Assembly (NCBI RefSeq): GCF_902493135.1
Contig: NZ_CABUOD010000005.1
Span: 1 to 64,000 of the forward strand
Length of the DNA stretch: 64,000 bases
DNA from: an uncultured Parabacteroides sp.
GTDB lineage: Bacteria; Bacteroidota; Bacteroidia; Bacteroidales; Tannerellaceae
Direction of reading: 5' to 3'
Below the pieces are notes generated by a model, which ran no database searches, was not told where the DNA came from, and saw nothing but the letters and a program-made list of their open reading frames with translations. A program made the translations under genes and the position numbers. Shown here one piece after another: positions 1-9,078 of the stretch. Numbering within the stretch: the first letter of the stretch is position 1; each line of letters begins with the position of its first letter.

Positions 1-206
1 ATAAGCTGGCATAGTCCATAGATAAAGGCGGTTAGCATATTTTGCTGCCCCGAAAATGACGAAGAACCAAAAACTTATATTGTAAGATTCCTTTTTTGGT
101 ATATTTCATACGATTTCCGAATTTTGGTGCGGTTGCCACGAAGTTGTTGAATGAGCAGTGTCCGGAGTGTTCAATCATTTATTTCGTTATATCGAACTCA
201 CGTTAC

Positions 207-590
207 TTACTTTTTTTCGAGATCTTCGATTCTTTTCACCAAAACATCGATCAGGCGGGAGTTTGATTTAACCAACTCTCGCAGATCTTCACTGTTATCC
301 ACATTAACGATACTGCTGTCGCGGGTAATCCATACCCGACCGTAATCTCTTTGCGAGTTGTTATAAGTATCTCCGCTTATTTTTGTGAAAAGTTCCGTAG
401 CAGACATATTGAGGACTTCTGCTATTTTATTCAAGCGGGTAAGTGTAAGGTCTGTTTCTCCATATTCAATTTTGCAATATGCACTTGTCGATAAATTGAG
501 TTTTTCGCTCATTTGCTCTTGCGTAAGATTTCTTTCCATTCGCAATAAATGAAGACGTTGCCCTACCAATTTCTTTAAGTCAGCTGTCAT
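207..590 (-). CDS. XRE-family helix-turn-helix regulator
   Basis: A 127-residue protein with an N-terminal Cro/C1-type helix-turn-helix at about residues 9-66 (LTQEQMSEKLNLSTSAY is the DNA-binding pair of helices). The C-terminal half is charged and ends in a heptad-like helix (about residues 100-127) that could mediate dimerisation. The ATG start fits a TACATTTG box 38 bp upstream. It stands alone, divergent from parC. Its target is unknown; local autoregulation is the usual behaviour of such short regulators. The HTH call is secure, the role is not. Confidence 0.85.
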   Translation of the reverse strand: MTADLKKLVGQRLHLLRMERNLTQEQMSEKLNLSTSAYCKIEYGETDLTLTRLNKIAEVLNMSATELFTKISGDTYNNSQRDYGRVWITRDSSIVNVDNSEDLRELVKSNSRLIDVLVKRIEDLEKK

Positions 591-1082
591 ATCGTAAAAA
601 ATTGAATAATATTTATTTAATGTCGGGCAAATGTAATAATTATTGTGGACATATCCGATTTTGGCATTCGTTATTTTTCTTATTTTATGGATGTACCTGA
701 ACGGTTGAACATGAATCCGGCGTTATTGCCGTCAAAAGGATTTATGGTTTTTTCATTTAGGAGTACGGGCTAAAGGGCGGACTCAATTGCCAAAACGTTT
801 ATTTGACGTACGGTTGTAGTCGGTTTACCGTATTATTCTACGGATGGATTGGGTTTGAACATGTGTATTCTTTTTTGATGTCGAGAGGTAGAAAACCTTG
901 TAGTCCGCATAGCCGTTTCGAGAGTCAGTAATAAAGCTTCCTGTTTATTATTGTTGAATTTTTCCGGCCCTTGCCCCGTTCTTTTTTATTATTTCGGCAA
1001 TATTTCGTATATTTACAGCCTATTATGGCTTATGAGCAATTGCCGCAGAGCCTGGGATGATGCAAAAGATTTGGATAGATAT
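591..1082. other. Divergent intergenic region, no gene seen
   Basis: About 490 bp between the XRE gene and parC. Both strands are interrupted by stops. A TTG-initiated extension of parC up to position 951 exists, but it encodes a phenylalanine/tyrosine-rich stretch unlike a topoisomerase N-terminus. A weak TATATTTA element near 1012-1019 could serve parC. Nothing else is recognisable. Confidence 0.5.
628..635 (-). promoter_or_regulatory. Bacteroidetes -7 box upstream of the XRE gene
   Basis: On the minus strand this reads TACATTTG, matching the Bacteroidetes sigma-ABfr -7 consensus TAnnTTTG, with the start codon about 38 bp downstream. No clear TTG -33 element is present at the usual distance. 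Confidence 0.5.
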
Positions 1083-3827
1083 ATGAGACCGGAAGATATT
1101 ACTGAACAGGACGATAACGAAGAAATAAAGGATACGGAAGAACAATCGGTTGCTGATGGGGACAGGGATGAAACTGTCGGGACGGAAGCAAGTCAGGAGA
1201 CACATTCGGAATATAAGATACCGGGCAAATCGGAAAGTCGGGTGTCTTATCATTTGTCGGGGATGTATCAGGATTGGTTCCTCGATTATGCCTCCTATGT
1301 GATTTTGGAGCGTGCCGTTCCGCATATCAATGACGGATTGAAACCCGTACAGCGTCGAATCCTGCATTCTATGAAGCGGTTGGATGACGGGCGCTACAAT
1401 AAGGTGGCGAACATTGTCGGACATACCATGCAGTTCCACCCGCACGGCGACGCTTCCATCGGTGATGCACTGGTACAGCTCGGACAGAAAGACTTGTTGA
1501 TCGACTGCCAGGGGAACTGGGGTAATATCCTCACCGGCGACGGTGCGGCGGCTCCGCGTTATATCGAGGCCCGCCTCTCCAAATTCGCGCTGGAAACGGT
1601 TTTCAATCCGAAAACGACTCTTTGGCAACTTTCCTACGACGGACGAAACAAGGAGCCGGTGACGCTTCCCGTCAAGTTCCCTTTGCTGCTGGCGCAAGGT
1701 GTGGAAGGGATCGCTGTGGGGCTTTCTTCCAAAATACTGCCGCATAACTTCAACGAACTTTTGGATGCGTCCGTCGCTTATCTGCGGGGGGAAGAGTTTA
1801 CCCTGTATCCCGATTTCCAGACCGGCGGATATATTGATGTCTCGAAATATAATGACGGTGAACGCGGCGGTTCCGTGAAGGTGCGTGCCAAGATCACGAA
1901 ACTGGACAACAAGACGCTTGTCATCAGCGAGATCCCATATGGAAAGACGACCTCCACCTTGATCGAATCGATCCTGAAAGCAAACGATAAGGGAAAGATC
2001 AAGATCAAGAAAGTGGATGATAATACGGCCCGCAACGTGGAGATACTCGTGCACTTGGCTCCGGGCGTCTCTTCCGACAAGACGATCGATGCGCTGTATG
2101 CTTTTACGGATTGCGAGATCAGCATTTCGCCGAACTGTTGCGTCATCATGGACAACAAGCCGCATTTCCTGACGGTGAGCGATGTGCTGAAACATTCGAC
2201 CGACGACACGCTGCACTTGCTCCGTACCGAACTGCAAATACAAAAAGGGGAACTGGAAGAATCGCTCTTCTTCGCCTCCCTGGAAAAGATATTCATTGAA
2301 GAACGTATCTACAAGGACAAGGAATTTGAAGAGGCGAAGGATATGGACGAGGCGGTTGCCCACATTGACAAGCGCCTTGACCCGTTCAAACCGCACTTCA
2401 TCCGCGAAGTGACCCGCGAGGATATCCTGAAACTGATGGAGATCAAGATGGGGCGCATCCTTAAGTTCAATACGGACAAGTGTAATGCGACCATTGCCCA
2501 GTATCGGGAAGACATTGCCAAGATCGACGACCATCTGGCGCATATCGTCGATTATACGGTCGACTGGTTCATGATGCTGAAAGAAAAATACGGCAAGAGC
2601 TATCCGCGCATGACCGAAGTGCGCAGCTTCGACACGATCGAGGCGACCAAAGTGGTCGAGGCGAACGAGAAACTGTATATCAACCGTATCGATGGATTTA
2701 TCGGGACTGGCTTGAAGAAAGACGAATATGTCTGCAATTGTTCCGACATCGACGACGTGATCATCTTTTATCGTAGCGGTAGCTACAAAATCGTGAAAGT
2801 CAGTGAAAAGATGTTCGTCGGAAGGGATATCCTTTACCTCAATGTCTTCAAGCGGAACGACAGTCGTACGATCTATAATGTGATTTACCGGGATGGGAAG
2901 GCCGGCTATAATTATATCAAGCGTTTTGCCGTGACAGGTGTGACGCGTGACAAGGAATATGACATTACCAAAGGAACGGAAGGTTCGCGCATCCTTTATT
3001 TCAGCGCCAATGCCAATGGCGAAGCCGAGACGGTGAAGGTGATCCTGAAACCGAAACCCCGTCAGAAGTTGCTTGTCTTTGAAAAGGATTTCAGCGAGAT
3101 TGCGATTAAGGGGCGCGGTTCTATGGGGAACATCCTGACAAAGGCGGAAATACATAAGATCAGCCTGAAGCAGAAAGGAAGTTCGACATTGGGAGGCCGT
3201 ATGGTCTGGTTCGACCGCGATGTATTGCGCCTGAATTACGATGGGCGCGGGGAAGAGTTGGGCGAGTTCCAGAGTGAGGATCTGATCCTGGTGATCCTTC
3301 AGAATGGCGATTTCTATACGACCAACTTCGATCTGAGCAATCATTACGAGCCTAATATATTGAATATCGAGAAGTTTGATGCGAATAAAGTCTGGACGGC
3401 CGCCCTTTATGATGCCGATCAGAAGTATTACTACCTGAAGCGTTTCCAGCTGGAGGTCGGAAGCCGTAAGCAGAACTTCCTCGGCGAGAATCCGAAGAGC
3501 CGCCTGATGTTGTTGACTGATGAGGCCTATCCGCGGATCGAGGCGGTGTTTGGAGGGCATGACTCTTTCCGTGAACCGTTGGTGTTGGATGCGGAAGAAT
3601 TTATCGCCGTGAAAGGATTCAAGGCGAAAGGAAAACGTATTTCGACTTTTGATATAGAAACGATCAACGAACTCGATCCCGTCCGTTTTGCCCCTACGTT
3701 ACAACCGCAGGAGCAAAATGACGGCGATGAAGAGGATACGGATTCCCTTGCCGGGGAATTGCCCTCCTCGCAAGGGAGCAACTCGGATATTATCGACGAG
3801 ATTACCGGGCAAATGAAACTTTTCTGA
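1083..3827 (+). CDS. parC: DNA topoisomerase IV subunit A
   Basis: A type IIA topoisomerase A subunit of 914 residues, which with ParE decatenates replicated chromosomes. The N-terminal breakage-reunion domain begins near residue 60. The motif AAAPRYIEARLSKFA places the catalytic tyrosine at residue 160, and HPHGDASIGDALV lies upstream of it. The C-terminal third (from about 590) is a beta-pinwheel-like region with an IKGRGSMGN segment. The ATG at 1083 is preferred because the acidic leader typical of Bacteroidetes ParC begins there; ATG 1032 and TTG 951 are in-frame alternatives. ParC is favoured over GyrA by the PRYIEARLS form of the active site and the lack of a canonical GyrA box. No parE is adjacent. 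Confidence 0.9.
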   Translation: MRPEDITEQDDNEEIKDTEEQSVADGDRDETVGTEASQETHSEYKIPGKSESRVSYHLSGMYQDWFLDYASYVILERAVPHINDGLKPVQRRILHSMKRLDDGRYNKVANIVGHTMQFHPHGDASIGDALVQLGQKDLLIDCQGNWGNILTGDGAAAPRYIEARLSKFALETVFNPKTTLWQLSYDGRNKEPVTLPVKFPLLLAQGVEGIAVGLSSKILPHNFNELLDASVAYLRGEEFTLYPDFQTGGYIDVSKYNDGERGGSVKVRAKITKLDNKTLVISEIPYGKTTSTLIESILKANDKGKIKIKKVDDNTARNVEILVHLAPGVSSDKTIDALYAFTDCEISISPNCCVIMDNKPHFLTVSDVLKHSTDDTLHLLRTELQIQKGELEESLFFASLEKIFIEERIYKDKEFEEAKDMDEAVAHIDKRLDPFKPHFIREVTREDILKLMEIKMGRILKFNTDKCNATIAQYREDIAKIDDHLAHIVDYTVDWFMMLKEKYGKSYPRMTEVRSFDTIEATKVVEANEKLYINRIDGFIGTGLKKDEYVCNCSDIDDVIIFYRSGSYKIVKVSEKMFVGRDILYLNVFKRNDSRTIYNVIYRDGKAGYNYIKRFAVTGVTRDKEYDITKGTEGSRILYFSANANGEAETVKVILKPKPRQKLLVFEKDFSEIAIKGRGSMGNILTKAEIHKISLKQKGSSTLGGRMVWFDRDVLRLNYDGRGEELGEFQSEDLILVILQNGDFYTTNFDLSNHYEPNILNIEKFDANKVWTAALYDADQKYYYLKRFQLEVGSRKQNFLGENPKSRLMLLTDEAYPRIEAVFGGHDSFREPLVLDAEEFIAVKGFKAKGKRISTFDIETINELDPVRFAPTLQPQEQNDGDEEDTDSLAGELPSSQGSNSDIIDEITGQMKLF

Positions 3828-3862
3828 ATTGAAAGTTAGAAATTAAAAATTAAAAAAAATAC

Positions 3863-4735
3863 ATGTCGGCTTTCGGTTTCCAATTTTCAATTTTCAATTT
3901 CCTTTTTCTGGCTTTGCCTCTGATGGCTCAGTCCGTTGAGGACGAAGCGCCGCGCTCGGTCAACGAGAGCACGATGGTCGGGATTGGCGGTTATAACTTG
4001 CGGGATACCTATCTCTCGCCCAGTACGGACATCAATTATACGGGTTGGGTGGCACGTGTCCTCAATGAACGGATGAAGGTCGTGCGGCTGGCAGACTATC
4101 ACGTGTCCCGCCAGCAACTGATCAACGTGGAGTTCGGTTCGACACGTAACGGCGCGGAGACGGCAAACGAATATGCCGGATTCGTGGATTACAGCCTGGG
4201 TTATCATTACCGTTTTCCGCAAGTGCTGCCCGGATTGAAGGCCTTGGCCGGAGCATCCGCACGCCTCGCGGGTGGGTTTATCTATAATACGCGTAACAGC
4301 AATAATCCGGTTTCCGGCAAGGCGGACTTCGACGTGAACCTCTCGGCCATGGCAATCTATAATTTCAAGATCAAGGACTTCCCGTTCACATTCCGTTACC
4401 AGGCGGAGATGCCGTTTGCCGGCGTGCTCTTCTCGGTGCATAAGGGCGAGCCCTATTATTTCTTGACACAAGGCAGCAAGGACGGGGTCGTACGGTTCAG
4501 TTCGTTCCATAACAAGTTTGCGATGAGGAACTATTTCACGCTCGATGTGCCGGTGTCCGGCTTTACAGTCCGTGTCGGCTATTTGAACAGCATGTACCGG
4601 ACGGATGTGAACGGCATCAAGACGCATGTTCTCTCCAACTCGTTTATGATCGGGCTTGTGAAAGAGTTCGTCTCTTTCGGAGGCAAGCGTTTGAAGAGCG
4701 AGCGGCATCGGTACAAAAGCGCGGTGTATTTTTGA
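3863..4735 (+). CDS. DUF3316 family protein
   Basis: A 290-residue protein of the Bacteroidetes DUF3316 family, probably an outer-membrane beta-barrel: alternating hydrophobic strands continue to an aromatic terminus (KSAVYF). Residues 1-22 form a signal peptide ending PLMAQ. Its hydrophobic core is encoded by an AT-rich CAATTTTCAATTTT repeat that continues the low-complexity spacer after parC, so the start at 3863 is less certain than the rest. It follows parC by 35 bp and its stop lies just before the S41 protease leader, so the three may be cotranscribed. Function unknown. Confidence 0.75.
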   Translation: MSAFGFQFSIFNFLFLALPLMAQSVEDEAPRSVNESTMVGIGGYNLRDTYLSPSTDINYTGWVARVLNERMKVVRLADYHVSRQQLINVEFGSTRNGAETANEYAGFVDYSLGYHYRFPQVLPGLKALAGASARLAGGFIYNTRNSNNPVSGKADFDVNLSAMAIYNFKIKDFPFTFRYQAEMPFAGVLFSVHKGEPYYFLTQGSKDGVVRFSSFHNKFAMRNYFTLDVPVSGFTVRVGYLNSMYRTDVNGIKTHVLSNSFMIGLVKEFVSFGGKRLKSERHRYKSAVYF

Positions 4736-4779
4736 ATGCCGGGGGATTATCTTCCGGCAAAAGATATAAAATTAAAATC

Positions 4780-5814
4780 ATGAAAACAAGCATTATACAT
4801 TGCCTTCTTCTCTTTTGCTTCCTGTTCTCCGGTTGCGAGAAAGCGACGAAATATAACTCGTCTCCCCGTGAGAACTTCGAGGCGCTTTGGCGTATCATGG
4901 ACGAGAACTACTGTTTCTTTGCCTTCAAGGATGTGGATTGGGACGACGTGTACGACCGCTACAACCTGCTTGTGGGAGACACGATGAATCAGTACGAACT
5001 GTTCGATGTCCTCGGCAAGATGCTTGCCGAGGTAAAAGACGGGCATACCAACCTGGTCTCTTCTTTCGACATGTCCCGTTATTGGGCTTGGTATGAAGAT
5101 TATCCGGCCAACTTTTATAAAGAAATACAGGACAATTATCTCGGTACGGACTATAAGATTGCCGGGGGAATGAAGTACAAGCGTTTGGCGGACGATAAGA
5201 TCGGATATGTCTATTACGGCAGTTTTTCGAGTGGCGTAGGTGAAAACAACCTCGATTATATGTTTGCGTATTTCAAGGAATGCAAAGGGTTGATATTTGA
5301 TGTGCGCGACAATGGGGGCGGCTCCATGCTTTATTCCGACCGCATCGCCTCGCGTTTCCTTAAGGAAAGGATTCTGACGGGTTATACGCAGTATAAGAAA
5401 GGAAACGGACATAACGATTTTACCCAGCCCAGTCCGGTCTATCTTTCCCCGTCTGACCGTACCTGTTGGCCTTATCCGGTCGTCGTGTTGACTAATCGGC
5501 ATTCCTACAGCGCCACGAACGATTTTGTCAATGTGATGCGTCTCCTTCCGCAAGTCACGGTCATGGGCGACCGTACGGGAGGCGGTAGCGGTTTGCCTTT
5601 CAGTTCGGAATTGCCGAACGGATGGAGTGTCCGTTTCTCGGCCTGCCCGGTCCTGGACGTGAACAAACAGCACACGGAGTTCGGAATCGATCCGGATATT
5701 GCGGTAGCCATTACGGGAGAAGATATTATGAAAGGGCGGGATACGATCATAGAGGCGGCGATAGGGTTGTTGTTGGCAAAAAGCGATTCGGCAGAAGCGA
5801 AAGCTGCGAAATAA
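4780..5814 (+). CDS. S41-family peptidase lipoprotein
   Basis: A 344-residue predicted lipoprotein. The signal peptide ends in the lipobox FSGC, with the lipidated cysteine at residue 19, which fixes the ATG at 4780 rather than an upstream in-frame start. The body is a C-terminal-processing (tail-specific) protease fold: LIFDVRDNGGG precedes the catalytic core, and TNRHSYSATNDF holds the likely nucleophilic serine, followed by GDRTGGGSG. No PDZ domain is obvious, so it resembles the short S41 proteins of Bacteroidetes rather than CtpA. It sits 44 bp downstream of the DUF3316 gene and may act in the periplasm or at the surface. Substrate unknown. Confidence 0.85.
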   Translation: MKTSIIHCLLLFCFLFSGCEKATKYNSSPRENFEALWRIMDENYCFFAFKDVDWDDVYDRYNLLVGDTMNQYELFDVLGKMLAEVKDGHTNLVSSFDMSRYWAWYEDYPANFYKEIQDNYLGTDYKIAGGMKYKRLADDKIGYVYYGSFSSGVGENNLDYMFAYFKECKGLIFDVRDNGGGSMLYSDRIASRFLKERILTGYTQYKKGNGHNDFTQPSPVYLSPSDRTCWPYPVVVLTNRHSYSATNDFVNVMRLLPQVTVMGDRTGGGSGLPFSSELPNGWSVRFSACPVLDVNKQHTEFGIDPDIAVAITGEDIMKGRDTIIEAAIGLLLAKSDSAEAKAAK

Positions 5815-5954
5815 ATAAAAGCTAATCTTTACCGTGTTGCGTAATGGTGAGGTCTTCATTATATACGGCGCCGAATGGTTGGTCTTTTGTTGAACTTTAA
5901 AAAGAAGCGTCCGGATGAAAGGATGAGGAAAACGAGCCGGTTTCGCCCGCGTCC

Positions 5955-5995
5955 AAAAACAGCAACCCCCCGTCGTTGCCGGCTGGGGGTTGCTG
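5955..5995 (-). terminator. Intrinsic terminator of the DEAD-box helicase gene
   Basis: A perfect 11-bp inverted repeat (5960-5970 and 5985-5995, CAGCAACCCCC and its complement) with a 14-nt loop. Read on the minus strand, it is followed at once by TTTTT. It lies 43 bp after the helicase stop codon. The plus strand has no T-tract, so it is assigned to the minus gene. Confidence 0.85.
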
Positions 5996-6037
5996 ATGTA
6001 TGCTGCTGTCTCCTGCTTTTGTTAGCGTGGGAAGGGA

Positions 6038-7867
6038 TCAGAAACGTCTTTTCTTGCGGGCGTCGCGTGCGGCGGCTGTCCGTTTCCACGGGCGGTCGTT
6101 GTCGCGTTCGTCTTTGCGGAAGGTGCGGTCCGAACGGTCGCCACCCCGGCGTCCGCCCTCTTTGCCTCCGTCTCGTTTGCCCTTGTAGCCGCCTTCGTTC
6201 CGGCCATAGCTTCGTTTGCCGCCACGTCCTTTGCCGTCACCTTCGCCCTTCTTGCCCTGTGCGGGTTCGACGGAGATGCGGCGTCCGTCCACTTCAAACC
6301 CGTTCATGCTGTCCATCACGCGCTGTGCTTCACCCTCTTCCACTTCGAAGAAAGAGAAGTTGTCGCGCAGGTCGATCTTGCCGATGCGCACCTTGCCCGG
6401 CACGCATTTGTTGACCAGTTCGATCAGTTGGTTCGGATAGAGCCCGTCGGCCTTGCCGAAGTTGAGGAAGAAGCGCGAATAGCCCTCTTCGGCCGCATAC
6501 GCACGGCGTTCGCCCCGTTCACTGCGGGCGGCGCGTTCATCCACCTGCTGGATCTCGTCGGCATCCTTATAGTAGTCGATCATACGGTTGAACTCCAAGG
6601 AAACGACACGCTTGATGATGTCCTCCTTGTCCAACCATTCCAGCTTGCGGTATATCTGGGGCATCAGGGAGGCGATCTCTTCTTCGTTCACCTTCACCTT
6701 TTCGATCTGGTCTACGAGGTTGAAAAGCTGCTTTTCGCAGATCGCATGTCCGGTAGGCATTTCGCCTTTCTCGAACTTCTTGTTGATGATCCGTTCGATC
6801 TCGCGTATCTTGCCTTTTTCCTTCACGTGGCAGATGGAGATGGAGATACCCGTCTTTCCGGCACGGCCCGTACGTCCGCGGCGGTGTGTGTAGGATTCCA
6901 CTTCGTCGGGCAGGCCGTAGTTGATCACGTGTGTCAGGTCGTCCACGTCCAGGCCGCGGGCAGCCACGTCGGTGGCGACCAGGATCTGTATGTTCTTGAC
7001 GCGGAACTTCTGCATCACGTAGTCGCGCTGCGCCTGGCTCAGTTCGCCGTGCAGCGAGTCGGCGTTGTAACCGTCCTGTATCAGTTTGTCGGCGATCTCC
7101 TGCGTCTCCTTGCGGGTGCGGCAGAAGACGATGCCGTAGATGTTCGGGTAGAAGTCGGCGATACGTTTCAGGGCCAGGTACTTGTCCTGTGCACGCACCA
7201 TGTAGTAGATATCGCGGATATTCTTGTTGCCTTCGTTCTTGTTGCCGATCACGATCTCCTTCGGATTCTTCATGTACTTCTTCGTGATGGCAGCGATCTC
7301 CTTCGGCATGGTGGCCGAAAAGAGCAGCATGTTGCGGTTTTCCGGCACTTCGGCAAGGATGGCATTGATGCTGTCGGTGAAGCCCATGTTGAGCATCTCG
7401 TCCGCCTCGTCCATGATGACGTTCTTCACCAGGCTGAGGTCTACCGTCTTGCGGTTCATCAGGTCCAGCAGGCGTCCCGGCGTGGCCACGACCACGTGCA
7501 CACCGCGTTTCAGCGTCTTGATCTGGCTCTCGATGCTGGAACCTCCGTAGACCGGGAGGACCTTCAGGTTGTCGATATACTTGGAGTAGTCGTTCAGGTC
7601 GTCGGCGATCTGCAGGCAGAGCTCGCGAGTGGGACAGAGTACGAGTGCTTGGGGCTGATATGTAGTCACATCGATTTTTTGCAGGATAGGAAGGCCGAAA
7701 GCGGCTGTCTTTCCCGTACCTGTCTGCGCTAATGCGATTACGTCGTTGTCGTCTCCCAGTAGGAAAGGAATCACTTCCTCCTGTACCGGCATGGGCGATT
7801 CGTAGCCCATTTCTTGAATTGCCTTCAGTATTGGTGCGGCAACTCCTAATTCTTCAAATGTTTTCAA
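6038..7867 (-). CDS. DEAD-box ATP-dependent RNA helicase, DbpA/CsdA-like
   Basis: A 609-residue RNA helicase probably acting in ribosome assembly or RNA turnover. The full motif set is visible: AQTGTGKT (I), PTREL (Ia), TPGR (Ib), DEAD (II), SAT (III) and HRRGRTGRAG (VI). A DbpA-type RNA-binding domain lies around residues 450-535 (GLYPNQLIELVNK, FSFFEVEEGEA). The last 75 residues are an arginine/glycine/lysine-rich disordered tail, usual for RNA tethering. A TATCTTTG promoter box sits about 40 bp upstream and a strong terminator follows, so the gene is probably monocistronic. The exact subfamily (DeaD, DbpA or RhlE) cannot be fixed by eye. Confidence 0.93.
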   Translation of the reverse strand: MKTFEELGVAAPILKAIQEMGYESPMPVQEEVIPFLLGDDNDVIALAQTGTGKTAAFGLPILQKIDVTTYQPQALVLCPTRELCLQIADDLNDYSKYIDNLKVLPVYGGSSIESQIKTLKRGVHVVVATPGRLLDLMNRKTVDLSLVKNVIMDEADEMLNMGFTDSINAILAEVPENRNMLLFSATMPKEIAAITKKYMKNPKEIVIGNKNEGNKNIRDIYYMVRAQDKYLALKRIADFYPNIYGIVFCRTRKETQEIADKLIQDGYNADSLHGELSQAQRDYVMQKFRVKNIQILVATDVAARGLDVDDLTHVINYGLPDEVESYTHRRGRTGRAGKTGISISICHVKEKGKIREIERIINKKFEKGEMPTGHAICEKQLFNLVDQIEKVKVNEEEIASLMPQIYRKLEWLDKEDIIKRVVSLEFNRMIDYYKDADEIQQVDERAARSERGERRAYAAEEGYSRFFLNFGKADGLYPNQLIELVNKCVPGKVRIGKIDLRDNFSFFEVEEGEAQRVMDSMNGFEVDGRRISVEPAQGKKGEGDGKGRGGKRSYGRNEGGYKGKRDGGKEGGRRGGDRSDRTFRKDERDNDRPWKRTAAARDARKKRRF

Positions 7868-7906
7868 AATGTGATATATGTATATATAATAAATTCAGAG
7901 TGGGGA

Positions 7907-7914
7907 CAAAGATA
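7907..7914 (-). promoter_or_regulatory. -7 box of the helicase gene
   Basis: Minus-strand TATCTTTG, a full match to TAnnTTTG, lies about 40 bp before the helicase ATG and just beyond the end of the phosphatase gene. No good -33 element is visible. Confidence 0.6.
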
Positions 7915-7935
7915 CGCAAATAATTCGGATACCGG

Positions 7936-9000
7936 TTAGTTTAGTATGATATCTTTTAATGTATCGCGCTCTTTTTCCGTGAGATGCAACCCGTTTGACA
8001 GATATTTGTCGGTCGAACCGTACTCTTTCTTTATCTTATGGAAGGCCAGGTCCAGCCATGTCTCGTTTGCACCGAGCAGCACGGTGATGGTTTCCTGGGC
8101 GTCCGTATTGAGATTGCGTGCCATATAGGCAAGGTGGCTCAGGTCTATATGGTTGTTCGAAGCCATATAGTCCTTCATGATCGTTTCTTCTGGTACGTCG
8201 AGAGCCGTCAGCAGCATGGCCGTCAGGAAACCTGCGCGGTCTTTCCCCATTGAGCAATTCACGAGGATCGGGTAGTTGTCTTTGTTGAGGAAGACTCTCA
8301 GGGCCTTGCCGAACTGTTCGCTGTTGTCCGTCACGTAGCTGATGTATGTATCCTGCATGTACACGAGCCCGTCGCCTTTGCGTATGCGCCCTTCTTCCAG
8401 GCGTCGGGCGATCCGGTCTTTGCCTTTTACCGGGATCGGGATGGAGATGATGTTCGCTCCTGTATATTTTTCCGGGGCGAGGGCTATTTCGTCTTCTCCC
8501 CGGAGGTCGATGACCGTTTTGATCTTCAGGTTGTCCAGCCGGATGGTGTCGTTGCGGCTAAGCGCCTTGAGCTCGCCCGAACGGAATATTTTGCCCCAGC
8601 CGGTCATACGGCCCCCGTGTTCGCTGAAATAGCCTCCTATGTCGCGCAGGTTCTGGACGCTGTCCATCTGTACCGAGCGGGCGCCGACGGTGTGGTAGTA
8701 TTTGTCGTTGAACGACAGGAGGAAGTATTTGCGGGTGATGTTGTCGTTCGTGATGTAGGTCACCCGTCCGTCGTTGATGTCGGCGTAGCTGCACGGTCGC
8801 GACATGTCGAAGGAGTTGGGGGTGTCGGATACGTAAAGTTTCATCACTCCGTCGGTATGGGGGTCCGTTTCCCATTTGATAATATAGTTGCCGATGTCGT
8901 CACGCAGGCAGATGGCGCGAATCTCAGGTGCTCTGCCGGAGCTGCATCCTGACAATAAGGTCACACTGGTGAACAAGAAAAGAATCCGTTTCAATATCAT
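7936..9000 (-). CDS. Tyrosine-protein phosphatase lipoprotein
   Basis: A 354-residue predicted lipoprotein (LLSGC lipobox, cysteine 19). Residues 30-110 resemble a small beta-sandwich; the rest is a Y_phosphatase3-type domain with NLRDIGGY at 117-124 and the CX5R loop VNCSMGKDRAG (Cys249, Arg255). It should hydrolyse phosphotyrosine or phosphoinositide-like esters outside the cytoplasm. Start choice: a TATCTTTG box at 9022-9029 places the transcription start near 9015, so the ATG at 9000 fits and more upstream starts do not. It follows the SIS/PfkB pair but has its own promoter. Confidence 0.87.
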   Translation of the reverse strand: MILKRILFLFTSVTLLSGCSSGRAPEIRAICLRDDIGNYIIKWETDPHTDGVMKLYVSDTPNSFDMSRPCSYADINDGRVTYITNDNITRKYFLLSFNDKYYHTVGARSVQMDSVQNLRDIGGYFSEHGGRMTGWGKIFRSGELKALSRNDTIRLDNLKIKTVIDLRGEDEIALAPEKYTGANIISIPIPVKGKDRIARRLEEGRIRKGDGLVYMQDTYISYVTDNSEQFGKALRVFLNKDNYPILVNCSMGKDRAGFLTAMLLTALDVPEETIMKDYMASNNHIDLSHLAYMARNLNTDAQETITVLLGANETWLDLAFHKIKKEYGSTDKYLSNGLHLTEKERDTLKDIILN

Positions 9001-9021
9001 ATTTCTACTACTCATGTAAAG

Positions 9022-9029
9022 CAAAGATA
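9022..9029 (-). promoter_or_regulatory. -7 box of the phosphatase gene
   Basis: Minus-strand TATCTTTG, matching TAnnTTTG, 22 bp before the chosen ATG at 9000. It supports transcription independent of the upstream kinase gene. Confidence 0.6.
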
Positions 9030-9078
9030 GTGAAAAACATGTGTCTTTATACCCCTTTATCTTCCCGGTTAATGATAT

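Noticed and set aside
151..345. 64-codon plus-strand frame at the left end
   Set aside because: Mostly antisense to the XRE gene; Ser/Arg-rich without domain.
1023..3560. 845-codon open frame antisense to parC
   Set aside because: It mirrors the parC codon pattern on the opposite strand, has no recognisable domain, and parC itself is certain.
5875..6414. Arg/Cys-rich plus-strand frame after the S41 protease
   Set aside because: It reads the helicase terminator and its repetitive Arg/Gly tail in antisense; not a gene.
6428..7732. 434-codon frame antisense to the DEAD-box helicase
   Set aside because: Valine/histidine/leucine-rich shadow translation of a GC-rich conserved gene; no start context or family match.
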